A DNA stretch of 43,721 bases from Cypionkella sp. (GCA_025458525.1 JALOSF010000011.1:1-43721); one strand, 5' to 3'. Positions 25,076-33,675 are shown, counted from the first letter of the stretch. Notes: a model not told the origin generated them from the sequence alone. Translations and numbers: made by a program.

Positions 25076-26551
25076 TTAGCCCTTCGGCTCAGCCATCTGG
25101 TGCAGCTCGGCCTCGGCTTCGACCTCGATCAGGTAGTCCCCGATCAGATCGACGCCGCCAATCAGCGTGTTGGCCGGGCGCGCGCTGCCAAAGGCGCGCG
25201 CATGCGCGGCCGAGACCGGTTCCCAATCCTTCGCATGGCGCAGATAGATCCGGGTGCGCACCACGTCTTCTTCGCGGCCCCCCAGCGACAGAAGGGCCGC
25301 CTTGACCTTGTCAAAGGCAAAGACCGCCTGCCCTTCGACATCGCCGGGGCAGACCATGGTGCCATCGGGCGCGGTTGCGGTTGTGCCGCTGACCAGAATG
25401 CGCGACCCGCAGCGCAGGGCGCGGGAAAACCCGGCCTTTTCTTCCCATATGCTGCCCGATTGCGCCTGTTGCCGTCCGTGCCGTGTCACAACCGGCAAGG
25501 GCGAGGGCAGGGCCGACAGATGGTGGCTCAGATCGCCCGAGGCGGTCAGGAAGGGGGGCTTGCGATATTCATCGCCGCAATCGCCCGGAATGGGCGCAAG
25601 CCCGGACAGGGCTTGTTCGATCTGCGCCTGATCCTCTGCGGTCAATGCCACAGTCAGCCCGCGCAGGTTGTCGGCCCTGTGATCACCTTCGGTCAACCTT
25701 GTGCCAACGATACAGGCCGAAATGCCGGGTTGGGTCAGGGTCCATGCGGTCACGATGTTCGAGATCGACACCTCATGCCGCCGCGCGACCGTGTTCAGCA
25801 CCTCCAGCAGGTCCTGAAACTGCGACCAGCCGCCCGCCCGGTCGATGAAGCGCTTGTATTTCATGCGGCTCCAGTCGTCGATCTGCGCAGGCTCTGGCTG
25901 ACCCAAGCTGCGGTTCGACAAAAAGCCGCCTGCCATGGTGCCAAAGGCAAGGATCGCGACGCCGTGGTCTTGCGCCACTTGCGCCATGGCCCCGCGCGCG
26001 CGGCGGTCGAGCATGGAGAAGCACACCTGATTGGAGGCGATGGGAATGCCATGGCGCAGGATCATGCGCAGATGTGCCGCATCGAAATTGGTCAGCCCGA
26101 TTTCACGGATCAGACCCTCCTGGCGCAGGGCGTCCAGATGGGACAGCGCCTCCAGATAGGCCTGATCCTCATAGCGCCACCAATGGAATTGCATCAGATC
26201 GATGCAATCGACCCCCAGCCGGTTCAGCGCGCGCTCCACCCCGGCGCGCACCGTACCTGCCTCCATCGGCCCCGGCGCCGGGCACCATTTGGTCAGGATC
26301 GTGGGCGGCGTCTCGCCCGCGTCGCGCATGGCCTTGTGCACCATGCCTGCGACGATTTCGGCGCTGCCATAGTGATCGGCCATGTCAAAGGTATCAAAAC
26401 CGTCGCGGGCATAGGCAAGCAAAGCCTCGGCCGCCGCGTCAAGGTCAAGCGAGCGGCCATCCCGTTCCTGATCGGCCATCTGCCAAAGCCCCTGAACAAG
26501 CCGCCGCATCTTCAGGGTTTTGCCAAGCGAGGTTTGTGGGGGTCTTTGCAT
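25076..26551 (-). CDS. Aldo/keto reductase-Rid domain fusion protein
   Basis: This 491-residue cytoplasmic protein joins two enzyme domains. Residues about 1-340 form an aldo/keto reductase TIM barrel with the catalytic set visible: Asp and Tyr in TFDMADHYGSAE, Lys in TILTKWCP and His in LMQFHWWRY. After a linker, residues about 370-485 are a Rid (YjgF/YER057c/UK114) domain: RILVSGTTATAPDG, FDKVKAALLSLGG, VVRTRIYLRH, then PANTLIGG. The active-site Arg of canonical RidA (PARS) is replaced by Asn here, so it may bind rather than hydrolyse imines, or act on another ligand. Start ATG at 26551 has AGAGG just upstream. It is divergent from the COG3199 gene with operator c between them. Confidence 0.88.
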   Translation of the reverse strand: MQRPPQTSLGKTLKMRRLVQGLWQMADQERDGRSLDLDAAAEALLAYARDGFDTFDMADHYGSAEIVAGMVHKAMRDAGETPPTILTKWCPAPGPMEAGTVRAGVERALNRLGVDCIDLMQFHWWRYEDQAYLEALSHLDALRQEGLIREIGLTNFDAAHLRMILRHGIPIASNQVCFSMLDRRARGAMAQVAQDHGVAILAFGTMAGGFLSNRSLGQPEPAQIDDWSRMKYKRFIDRAGGWSQFQDLLEVLNTVARRHEVSISNIVTAWTLTQPGISACIVGTRLTEGDHRADNLRGLTVALTAEDQAQIEQALSGLAPIPGDCGDEYRKPPFLTASGDLSHHLSALPSPLPVVTRHGRQQAQSGSIWEEKAGFSRALRCGSRILVSGTTATAPDGTMVCPGDVEGQAVFAFDKVKAALLSLGGREEDVVRTRIYLRHAKDWEPVSAAHARAFGSARPANTLIGGVDLIGDYLIEVEAEAELHQMAEPKG

Positions 26552-26569
26552 GATTGCCTCTGTAATTTT

Positions 26570-26593
26570 CGCACAACTGTGCGCATAATAAAC
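26570..26593. promoter_or_regulatory. IclR/PcaR-type operator c, between AKR-Rid and COG3199 genes
   Basis: Core 15-mer GTGCGCATAATAAAC at 26579-26593 preceded by CGCAC at 26570-26574, so CGCACAACTGTGCG forms a palindrome with perfect 6-bp arms. The whole intergenic region is only 61 bases, so one operator must serve both divergent promoters. It lies 18 bases from the AKR-Rid start and 19 from the other start. Confidence 0.72.
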
Positions 26594-26612
26594 TTTAAGG
26601 CAAGAGGGTGCG

Positions 26613-27728
26613 ATGAAGATTGGGTTGATTGTGAACCCTGTGGCGGGTTTGGGCGGGGCTGTCGGCCTGAAGGGCACCGATGGGCCCGAGATCGTTGCCG
26701 AAGCCCTTCGCCGCGGTGCCGTGGCGCAGTCTGGTTTGCGCGCGCGCCGCGCCATGGCGCGGCTGGCTGTCCGCCACCCCGGGGCCGAGGTGATCGTGGC
26801 CCCTGGCGCGCTGGGCGCCGACTGGGTGGCGGGGCTGGAGTTGCGGGTGCGCATCGCCGCATTGCCCGCGGCGCAGGGCAGCGCGCAGGACACCATCGCC
26901 GCCGTGCAGGCGCTGCGGCCCTGCGATCTGCTGGTGTTTGCGGGCGGCGACGGAACCGCCCGCGACGTGGCCTCTGCCGCAGGTCAAGGCGTGGGTCTGA
27001 TGGGTATTCCCTGCGGCGTCAAAATGCATTCGGGCGTGTTTGCCGTATCGCCGGAGGCGGCAGGGTCGGCCTTGGCCGATCTTCTGGCCGATCCGGCCGC
27101 CCTGCGCTGGGATGACGCGGCAGAGATCATGGATATCGACGAAGATATCTTGCGCGCGGGCCGATTGGCGCCACGGCTTTATGGCTATGCCCGCGTGCCG
27201 CAGCTGCGCAGCCGGATGCAGGCGGCCAAGGGCGGGCCGCGGCAAGACGCTGCCGCCGCCCTTGCCGGCGCCGGTGCGGAAATCGCGCGGGCCCTGGTGC
27301 GCGACACGCTGTATCTGATCGGTCCGGGCACCAGTGCGGCTGCGGTGCTCCAGGCGCTTGGACAGCGGTCAACCGTGCTGGGCACCGATGCCTATCTGAA
27401 CGGGGCGATCGTGGCCCGCGATGCGCGGTCGCAAGACCTTGAACGATTGGCCGCTGGACGCCCGGTGCAGATCATTCTGGGCGTGACGGGGCGGCAGGGG
27501 TTCTTGCTTGGTCGCGGAAATCAGACCCTTTCCGCCGCCTTGATTGCGCGGGCCGGGCGAACGGGTCTGATCGTGCTGGCCACGCCGGAAAAGCTCAATG
27601 CCCTCGCGCAGCCGATGCTGTGGGTCGATACCGGCGATCCGGGTCTGGATGCGCAGTTGTCGGGGTTTGTGCAGGTTCACACCGGGCCAAAGCAACGCAG
27701 GATGATGCGGATTGGCGCAGCTGCATAA
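26613..27728 (+). CDS. ATP-NAD kinase-like protein, COG3199/AcoX family
   Basis: This is a 371-residue protein of the diacylglycerol-kinase/NAD-kinase superfold. The phosphate-binding GGDGT motif is at 111-115 (LLVFAGGDGTARDV) and the family's GIPCGVKMHSGVFA segment follows at about 131-144. The C-terminal half, LYLIGPGTSAAAVLQALG onward, is typical of the AcoX/COG3199 group rather than NadK. AcoX is found in acetoin dehydrogenase operons and its role there is unsettled; here it stands before a GcvP-like pair, so phosphorylation of a nucleotide or small molecule in this pathway is possible. Start ATG follows GAGGG. Operator c lies upstream and operator d separates it from the next gene. Confidence 0.85.
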   Translation: MKIGLIVNPVAGLGGAVGLKGTDGPEIVAEALRRGAVAQSGLRARRAMARLAVRHPGAEVIVAPGALGADWVAGLELRVRIAALPAAQGSAQDTIAAVQALRPCDLLVFAGGDGTARDVASAAGQGVGLMGIPCGVKMHSGVFAVSPEAAGSALADLLADPAALRWDDAAEIMDIDEDILRAGRLAPRLYGYARVPQLRSRMQAAKGGPRQDAAAALAGAGAEIARALVRDTLYLIGPGTSAAAVLQALGQRSTVLGTDAYLNGAIVARDARSQDLERLAAGRPVQIILGVTGRQGFLLGRGNQTLSAALIARAGRTGLIVLATPEKLNALAQPMLWVDTGDPGLDAQLSGFVQVHTGPKQRRMMRIGAAA

Positions 27729-27736
27729 AAGGGCTT

Positions 27737-27760
27737 GTGCGCAATACGAACTTTTGTGCA
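27737..27760 (+). promoter_or_regulatory. IclR/PcaR-type operator d, upstream of the GcvPA-like gene
   Basis: Core 15-mer GTGCGCAATACGAAC at 27737-27751, then TTTT and GTGCA at 27756-27760. A candidate promoter overlaps it: -35 TTGTGC at 27754-27759 and -10 TAGATT at 27776-27781, 16 bases apart. This would make the GcvP-like pair a separate IclR-controlled transcript rather than read-through from the COG3199 gene. Confidence 0.72.
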
Positions 27761-27800
27761 AGAATTGTGGCAAAGTAGATTCGATGAAAAGGAGCGAGCG

Positions 27801-29207
27801 ATGACGGGACCAACCCGAGCCCATCCCTGGATGGCAAATTCCGCGCCGGGGATGATTGATGCGATGCTGGCCGAGATTGGCGCCTCCAGCGTTGCCGAAG
27901 TGTTTGAACAGATCCCCGCCGATCACTTTCGCAAGACGCCTCTGTCGCTTCCGCCGCAGTTGTCGTCCGAGATGGAACTGAAGCGCGATCTGCTGAGCAA
28001 GCTGCGCAAGAACGCGACCTGCGAAACCAACCTGAGCTTTCTGGGCGCGGGTGTCTGGCAGCACCATGTGCCCGCGATCGTTGACGAAATCGTTGGCCGC
28101 ACCGAGTTTGCCACCAACGTCTGGGGCAGCTATCAATCCGACCATGGCCGCAATCAGGCGTGGTTCGAGTTTTCGTCGCAACTGGGCGCGCTGCTGAACC
28201 TCGATGTGGTGCAGCTGCCGGTCTATTCCTGGGGCTGCGCCATCGGCCACGCGATCCGAATGGCCGCGCGCAAGACCGGGCGCAAGAAGGTGCTCTTGGC
28301 CCGACTGTCGGACCCGGAACGTCTGTCGGTGATCCGCACCTATTGCCAGCCGCAAGAGATGGAAAGCGCGATCGAGATCGTTTTTGTCGAACACGAAGCA
28401 GGCAGCGGTCGGTTCGATCTGGCCGATCTGAAATCCAAGCTGGGGCCGGATGTCGCCGCCGTTTACTTCGAAAACCCGGCCTATCTGGGCACCATCGAAA
28501 CGGGTGCGGCAGAGATTGCGCGCATGGCGCGCGCGGCCGGGGCGGAAACCATCGTCGGTGTGGACCCGATCAGCCTTGGCGTGATGGCGGCCCCCGGCGA
28601 TTACGGCGCCGATATCGTCACCGGCCCGGTGCAGCCGCTGGGCGTGCATATGAACTGTGGCGGCGGGGTGGGGGGCTTCATCGCCTCGCGCGATGAGCCG
28701 GATTACGTGCATCAATACAACGGCTTCCTTGTTTCCATCGCGGAAACCGTGCAGCCGGGGCAGTTCGGCTTTGGTCTGGCCTGCCCGCACCAGAACTCTT
28801 ACGGCCAGCGTGAGCATGGCAATGACTGGACCGGAAACTCCACCTATCTGTGGGCGATTGCCGGCGCGGTTTACATGAGCCTGCTTGGCCCCGAGGGCTT
28901 TCGTGAAGTTGGCACCCTCATCATCTCGCGTGCGCGCTATGCCGCGCGGTTGCTTTCGCAGGTGCCGGGCGTGCGTATCCATTGGCCGGACACGACGTTC
29001 AAGGAATTCGTGGTGAACTTTGACGAGACCGGCCTGACCGTGGCCGAGATCAACGACCGGCTGCGCGCGCGCGGCATCTTTGGCGGCAAGGACCTGTCGG
29101 GCGAAGGGCTGGGCCTTGGCCAATCCGCGCTGTGGTGCGTGACCGAAGTGCACAGCGCCGCCGACATCCGCCATGCGACCAACAGTCTTTCGGAGGTGCT
29201 GAAATGA
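27801..29207 (+). CDS. GcvPA-like protein (glycine dehydrogenase subunit 1 family), divergent
   Basis: This 468-residue protein has the fold-type I PLP architecture of the N-terminal P-protein half (GcvPA): RKTPLSLPPQLSSE, NLSFLGAGVWQHHVPAIVDE, a VYFENPAYLGTIE strand and a GVDPISLGVMAAPGDYGADI segment. It departs from true GcvPA at key places: the YTPYQPE-type substrate loop reads NVWGSYQSDHGR, and the YDGATA-type motif reads YSWGCAI. The Shiff-base lysine is on its partner, as in all GcvPA proteins. It overlaps the GcvPB-like gene by four bases, so they form one heteromeric enzyme. No gcvT, gcvH or lpd is nearby, so a specialised PLP decarboxylase or lyase is likelier than glycine cleavage. 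Start has AAGGAG six bases upstream. Confidence 0.85.
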   Translation: MTGPTRAHPWMANSAPGMIDAMLAEIGASSVAEVFEQIPADHFRKTPLSLPPQLSSEMELKRDLLSKLRKNATCETNLSFLGAGVWQHHVPAIVDEIVGRTEFATNVWGSYQSDHGRNQAWFEFSSQLGALLNLDVVQLPVYSWGCAIGHAIRMAARKTGRKKVLLARLSDPERLSVIRTYCQPQEMESAIEIVFVEHEAGSGRFDLADLKSKLGPDVAAVYFENPAYLGTIETGAAEIARMARAAGAETIVGVDPISLGVMAAPGDYGADIVTGPVQPLGVHMNCGGGVGGFIASRDEPDYVHQYNGFLVSIAETVQPGQFGFGLACPHQNSYGQREHGNDWTGNSTYLWAIAGAVYMSLLGPEGFREVGTLIISRARYAARLLSQVPGVRIHWPDTTFKEFVVNFDETGLTVAEINDRLRARGIFGGKDLSGEGLGLGQSALWCVTEVHSAADIRHATNSLSEVLK

Positions 29208-30760
29208 CCCGTCTGCCCAATTTTCACGCCGCGAAATGGGACGAACCTGTCGTGATGCAACTGGGCCGGCCCGGCGGGCGTGGCCAGCTGTTCCCCGCGC
29301 CAGAGCCGGAGGTGGCCGAAACCGTGGGCGCGAACCCGGTGCCAGAGGCGATGCGCCGCAAGGATCGCCCCGTGCTGCCCGAGATCACCGAATTCGAGGC
29401 GCAGCGCCATTACCTGCATCTGTCGCAGATGACGCTGGGCATGATGGGGGTCAGCCTGTTTGGCACCTGCACCATGAAATACAATTCCAAGACGTCGGAA
29501 TTTGCGACATGGCGGCCCGAGATCGCAGAAGTGCATCCCTATCAGCACCCCGATACGCTTCAGGGCGTGCTGGAAATCATGCATGACTTCGGCGGCATCC
29601 TGCAATCGCTGTCCGGCATGGATCAATTCGTGTTCCAGCCCGGTGGCGGGGCCGACGCGGCCTATACCATGACCGCCGTTGCCCGCGCCTATTGGGCCGA
29701 CCGTGGCCAGCTTGGTCAGCGCACCGAAATGGTGACAAGCATTCAGGCCCACCCCTGCAACCCGGCGACGGCGGCCGCGGCGGGCTTTACCGTCATCAAC
29801 CTGCCGCTTGAGGAGAACGGCTATCCCTCGCTTGAGGCGCTGAAGGCCGCGGTGAGCGAGCGCACGGCGCTGATCATGCTCAACAACCCCGATGACATGG
29901 GGATCTACAACCCGGAGATCCGCGACTGGGTGAAGGCGGCCAAGGATGTCGGCGCGCTGTGCTTTTATGATCATGCCAACTTCAACGGCGTGATGGGCAA
30001 GCTGTCGGCGCGCGAGCTTGGTTTTGATGCCTGCATGTTCATGCTGCACAAGACCTTTGGCGCGCCAAAGGCGGGCGGCGGGCCCGCTGTCGGCGCCTTT
30101 GGCTGCACGGCCGAACTTGCGCCCTATATGCCTGCGCCCATCGTGGTCAAGCAGGGCGACACATATGCGCTGGATGAGGATCGCCCGAAATCCTGCGGCA
30201 AGATCCGGGAATTCTGGGGCAACGTGCCGCAGGTGGTGAAGGCCTATGCTTGGGCGCGCGCCATGGGGGCCGAAGGCATCCAGATGGCGAGCGACATTTC
30301 GGTTGTGGCGAACAACTATATGGATCATCGGCTGGCGCAATTGCCCGGCATCGCGCGGTCGAACCCGGATGTGACCAAGCGGCGGATGGAGATGACGCGC
30401 TGGTCGCTGGCCCCGTTGCACGAGGAAACCGGGATCGGCACGGTCGAGATCGCGAACCGGATGGCTGATTACGGCATCGACCCATGGTGGATGAGCCATG
30501 AGCCATGGATCGTGCCGCAGCCCTTTACCCCCGAGGCGGGCGAGTTGTGGTCGAAGGAAGACATCGATCTGTGGATCGACGTTCTGGCCAAGATCATGCA
30601 AGAGGCGCGCGAAAACCCGGAACTGGTGCGCACCGCGCCGCACAATCAACCGATCGCGCAGGTCAAGGGCGATGCCTTTGAAGACCCGTCGCAATGGGCG
30701 ATGACGTGGCGCGCCTTTGTGCGCAAACGCGATCAGGCCGCAGCACAGGGTGCGGCCTGA
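29204..30760 (+). CDS. GcvPB-like PLP subunit (glycine dehydrogenase subunit 2 family), divergent
   Basis: This is the PLP-bearing subunit of the pair, 518 residues. The cofactor lysine is Lys283 in FMLHKTFGAPKAGGGP, where canonical GcvPB has HKTF-x-x-PHGGGGPG. The His-Gly after Pro is thus Lys-Ala, next to the cofactor. Other conserved features: GTCTMKYNSK near the N-terminus, HPYQHPDTLQGVLEIM, FQPGGGADAAYT, SIQAHPCNPATAAAAGF and LNNPDDMGIYNPEIRD. Together with the GcvPA-like subunit it should decarboxylate or otherwise act on an amino acid at C-alpha; the changed loop suggests a substrate other than glycine. It is convergent with the DAO-family gene, 13 bases between stops. Confidence 0.86.
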   Translation: MTRLPNFHAAKWDEPVVMQLGRPGGRGQLFPAPEPEVAETVGANPVPEAMRRKDRPVLPEITEFEAQRHYLHLSQMTLGMMGVSLFGTCTMKYNSKTSEFATWRPEIAEVHPYQHPDTLQGVLEIMHDFGGILQSLSGMDQFVFQPGGGADAAYTMTAVARAYWADRGQLGQRTEMVTSIQAHPCNPATAAAAGFTVINLPLEENGYPSLEALKAAVSERTALIMLNNPDDMGIYNPEIRDWVKAAKDVGALCFYDHANFNGVMGKLSARELGFDACMFMLHKTFGAPKAGGGPAVGAFGCTAELAPYMPAPIVVKQGDTYALDEDRPKSCGKIREFWGNVPQVVKAYAWARAMGAEGIQMASDISVVANNYMDHRLAQLPGIARSNPDVTKRRMEMTRWSLAPLHEETGIGTVEIANRMADYGIDPWWMSHEPWIVPQPFTPEAGELWSKEDIDLWIDVLAKIMQEARENPELVRTAPHNQPIAQVKGDAFEDPSQWAMTWRAFVRKRDQAAAQGAA

Positions 30761-30773
30761 CCTTATGACGCTG

Positions 30774-31910
30774 TCAGTCCGCCAGGACCGAAATGCCCTT
30801 GAGCGACAAGGATGGCGGCCGACCCAGAACAAGGTCGGCCGTGATCCGTGCTGTCATCGGCCCGGCGCTGAACCCGACCCAAGGGAACAGCGCGAGGAAA
30901 AAGCCGGGCAAGCCGGGCGCTTCGCCCAGGATCGGGCGCCAGTCTGGCGTGCCATTGACCCAAGCGGTCCACGACCGCAGCGCCCGCACCCCGGCCATTG
31001 CGGGCACGACGCCCGCGGCCATGCCCATATTGCCGGTCAGGCTGCGCGGATCGGTGACAAGCCCGGTGCCGCGCCGCGCCGCTGGCCAGCCGCCGCCGAT
31101 CACCAACCCGCCATTGGCGACCTGTTTCAACGACAGCTTGCCCGCCGCAGAATAAATAAGGTGTGGGATGGTCGCAGCCATCGGCTCGGTGACAGTGACC
31201 TGCAACGGAAAGCCGTCGATGCCGAGGGTCAGCCCAAGCATGCCCGCGATCTGACCGGCGGCAGCGCCCGCCGCATTCACCACGCGCGCCGCGTGCACCT
31301 GGCCCTTGTCGGTGCTGACGGCGTAACCACCCGGGCCTGCCTCGATTGCCGTCACGGTCGTGTGGCGCTGGATCTTGGCGCCCGCGCGCTCTGCCGCAGC
31401 GGCAATGGCCGGGGTGGCGCGCAGCGGGTTTGCCTTGCCCTCGCGGGCGCAAAATCCCGCGCCGATGGCGTCATCGGCCAGATAGGGCGCAATGGCCTGC
31501 AAGTCGGATTTCGACAGCACCACGGTTTCCACGCCCGCATCGGCCTCGATCCGCGCCTTTGCCGCGATGGCCTGCATCTGCGCCTCGGTGCGGGCAACGA
31601 CCAGACCGCCCGCCAGCTTTACCTGCAAATCTTCGCCCACGCGGTCGGACAGGCCCTGCCACAGCGTCAGCGAGTCGGTCAGAAGCCGCAGGCAGGGCGC
31701 ATAGGCGCGGGCCCAATCTTCGCCATAGGCGACGAATTCCGGATACTGGATCTGCAAGTGGATCGACCCGGCATTGGCGCCAGACGCCTGCGCGCCAAGC
31801 TCGCCCGATTCAAGAAGCACCACATCCGCCCCATCCTCGGCCAGATACATCGCCGTCATAAGACCCGCGATGCCGCCGCCGATCACCACCACATCCGCTT
31901 TCTCTTGCAT
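30774..31910 (-). CDS. DAO-family FAD-dependent amine/amino acid oxidase (first copy)
   Basis: This is a glycine/D-amino acid oxidase-fold flavoprotein, 378 residues. The dinucleotide motif is VVVIGGGIAGLMTAMYLAE (residues 8-26), followed by the ANAGSIHLQIQ segment seen in HcnC/OoxB-type enzymes, and a C-terminal GGGWPA stretch with WTAWVNGTPDWRPILGE. It oxidises a C-N bond to an imine; it has no signal peptide. Its paralogue at 39226 shares the NAGS and GGGWPA motifs. Start ATG at 31910; a GTG one codon earlier also fits. It is divergent from the DapA-like gene across only 47 bases that carry none of the IclR-type operators. Confidence 0.9.
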   Translation of the reverse strand: MQEKADVVVIGGGIAGLMTAMYLAEDGADVVLLESGELGAQASGANAGSIHLQIQYPEFVAYGEDWARAYAPCLRLLTDSLTLWQGLSDRVGEDLQVKLAGGLVVARTEAQMQAIAAKARIEADAGVETVVLSKSDLQAIAPYLADDAIGAGFCAREGKANPLRATPAIAAAAERAGAKIQRHTTVTAIEAGPGGYAVSTDKGQVHAARVVNAAGAAAGQIAGMLGLTLGIDGFPLQVTVTEPMAATIPHLIYSAAGKLSLKQVANGGLVIGGGWPAARRGTGLVTDPRSLTGNMGMAAGVVPAMAGVRALRSWTAWVNGTPDWRPILGEAPGLPGFFLALFPWVGFSAGPMTARITADLVLGRPPSLSLKGISVLAD

Positions 31911-31957
31911 CACAACCCCAGTGCCGGCCTCTGCCGGCCGTCAGAAAGGACCAGAAA

Positions 31958-32905
31958 ATGAAAACCTTTTCCGGCAGTTATACTGTCACCATCACGCCGT
32001 TCACCGAAGACGGCAGCCAGATCGACTATGCTGCGTGGCGGCGTTTCCTCGATTGGCAGCTTGCGTCGGGCGTGCCGGGCATCATCATCCTCGGCACGAC
32101 CGGGGAATTCCTGACCCTGACCGATGACGAACGCGGCGCCTTTGTCGAGGCGACGGTCAAGCATATCGCGGGCCGTATTCCGGTGATGGTTGGCACGATG
32201 AACGCCTATACGCCGAATGCGGTGCGCTATTCGAAACAGGCCGAAGACCTTGGCGCCGATGGCCTGATGATCATCCCGCCCTATTACTACACGCCCACGG
32301 AAGACGAGATCTTTAATTATTACAAGGCGATCTGCGAAGGCTGCAACCTGCCGATCATGCTTTACAACAACCCGTTCACCTCGAACGTGGACATGAGCGC
32401 AAAGCTGGTTGGCCGCCTGACCAAGAGCTTCGAGCAGATCCGCTACATCAAGGAAGCCAGCCAGCGGATCGAGCGTATCCATGCGATCATTGTCGAATCC
32501 GATGGGCTGATGAACGTCTGGGCGGGCCAGCAGGTTCTGGAAAGCTACAAGATGGGGGCCAAGGGCTATGTGAACCCTTATGGCAACTACATTCCCCGCG
32601 CCTCGGTCAAATTCGTCGAATGGGCCGAACAAGGCCGCTGGGATGATGTCTGGGCCGTGCAGCGCGTGATCCAGAAGTTTGACGCGATCATCACCAAGGG
32701 CCACCCGCTTTATGGCCACCAGTGCTATTCCAAGGCCCTGGCGGCGGCGGCCGGCTATCCGGTGGGGGATGTGCGCGCGCCGATCACCACCTTTGCCAGC
32801 CTTGGTGACGAAGGGCGCGCGCGCGTGGCCCAGATGGTGCCGCTGATGGCCGAGCTTGATCGGCTGGTCGATCAGATTGAAGGGCGCGCACAGGCCGCGG
32901 AATAA
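31958..32905 (+). CDS. DapA/DHDPS-family lyase or dehydratase
   Basis: This is a Schiff-base class I aldolase of the dihydrodipicolinate synthase / N-acetylneuraminate lyase family, 315 residues. Catalytic Lys165 (YIKEAS), Tyr136 (MLYNNPF) and the GTTGE motif at 46-50 are in place. The family includes DapA, NanA, keto-deoxy sugar acid aldolases and the pyrroline-hydroxy-carboxylate deaminase. Nothing here suggests lysine synthesis: neighbours are catabolic, so a 2-keto acid lyase or deaminase role is likely. The stop at 32905 is two bases from the end of the convergent SDR gene. Start ATG follows AGAAAGGA. Confidence 0.88.
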   Translation: MKTFSGSYTVTITPFTEDGSQIDYAAWRRFLDWQLASGVPGIIILGTTGEFLTLTDDERGAFVEATVKHIAGRIPVMVGTMNAYTPNAVRYSKQAEDLGADGLMIIPPYYYTPTEDEIFNYYKAICEGCNLPIMLYNNPFTSNVDMSAKLVGRLTKSFEQIRYIKEASQRIERIHAIIVESDGLMNVWAGQQVLESYKMGAKGYVNPYGNYIPRASVKFVEWAEQGRWDDVWAVQRVIQKFDAIITKGHPLYGHQCYSKALAAAAGYPVGDVRAPITTFASLGDEGRARVAQMVPLMAELDRLVDQIEGRAQAAE

Positions 32906-32907
32906 CC

Positions 32908-33672
32908 TCATCTGATGTAAGCTGCCCCATTGATATCAAGGGTCGCGCCGGTCAGATGCCGTGCGCGGCCACTTGCAAGAAAGACGGCGAGGTCTGCGAT
33001 TTCCTGCGGCGGAACCCATTCGCCCATCGGCAATTGCGCCGTCACCGCGGCCACGCCGCCCGTGCGCTTGGCGCTTTCCACGCTCATCTGGGTGTCCACC
33101 ACGCCGGGCGCGATCACATAGGCCAGAATACCATCCTTGGCATGGGTGCGGGCGACCGTCTTGGTGGCTGCGGCAATCGCCGCCTTGGTCGCGGCATAGG
33201 CAATCGCACCGGGGTTGGTGGTGCCGCGGGTCGTGACCCATGAACCGATGCCGATGATCCCGCCGGGCGTGCCCGCGGCCAGCCAGTCGCGCACCGCAAG
33301 GCGCATCAGCTGCGCCGGCGACAGCACGTTGATGCGCCACGCCTCGTCCCAGGTTTCATCCCAAAGGCCGATGTCATCGCCGATCCCGCCCGCTTGCCGC
33401 ATGACGGCGGCATTGTTCACGATGACATCGGGCAGGCCATCGCTGCACACCTCTGCCCAGAACTTGGGCAGGTTTGCCGGGGCAGCGAAATCGGCCGAGA
33501 TCAGCCGCGCCCGCTCTGGCGCGGCGGCCACGGCAGCCTCTGCCCCCGCGCGGTCGTGCCCGTAATGGGCGATGACCTGCGCGCCGGCCTGAAGCATGGC
33601 CGAGGCGATGGCCGCCCCGATGCCTTTGGAGGCGCCTGTGACCAGAACCTTGCGGCCTTCAAGTTGTGTCAT
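32908..33672 (-). CDS. SDR-family NAD(P)-dependent oxidoreductase (first copy)
   Basis: This is a classical short-chain dehydrogenase, 254 residues. TGASKGIG cofactor motif at 12-19, NNAA at 86-89, catalytic Ser144, Tyr159 and Lys163 (YAATK), and the C-terminal TGATLDINGA. It would interconvert an alcohol and a ketone in the pathway. It lies three bases downstream of the flavin reductase gene on the same strand, so the two are one operon controlled from operator e. Confidence 0.92.
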   Translation of the reverse strand: MTQLEGRKVLVTGASKGIGAAIASAMLQAGAQVIAHYGHDRAGAEAAVAAAPERARLISADFAAPANLPKFWAEVCSDGLPDVIVNNAAVMRQAGGIGDDIGLWDETWDEAWRINVLSPAQLMRLAVRDWLAAGTPGGIIGIGSWVTTRGTTNPGAIAYAATKAAIAAATKTVARTHAKDGILAYVIAPGVVDTQMSVESAKRTGGVAAVTAQLPMGEWVPPQEIADLAVFLASGRARHLTGATLDINGAAYIR

Positions 33673-33675
33673 CCA

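Noticed and set aside
25100..27115. Long open frame (671 codons) antisense to AKR-Rid and running into the COG3199 gene
   Set aside because: It crosses a promoter region and operator c and shows no recognisable domain; the opposite frames have clear catalytic motifs.
27801..30760. A standard glycine cleavage system
   Set aside because: Only P-protein-like subunits are present, with altered loops, and there is no gcvT, gcvH or lpd in the window.
31958..32905. DapA for lysine biosynthesis
   Set aside because: The gene lies in a catabolic cluster, away from other lysine genes; the catalytic Lys and Tyr are shared by the whole family.
27369..32911. Several 330-630-codon minus-strand frames opposite the GcvPA/GcvPB-like and DapA-like genes
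   Set aside because: They are shadows of the plus-strand genes, whose motifs, ribosome binding sites and ATGA overlaps are convincing.
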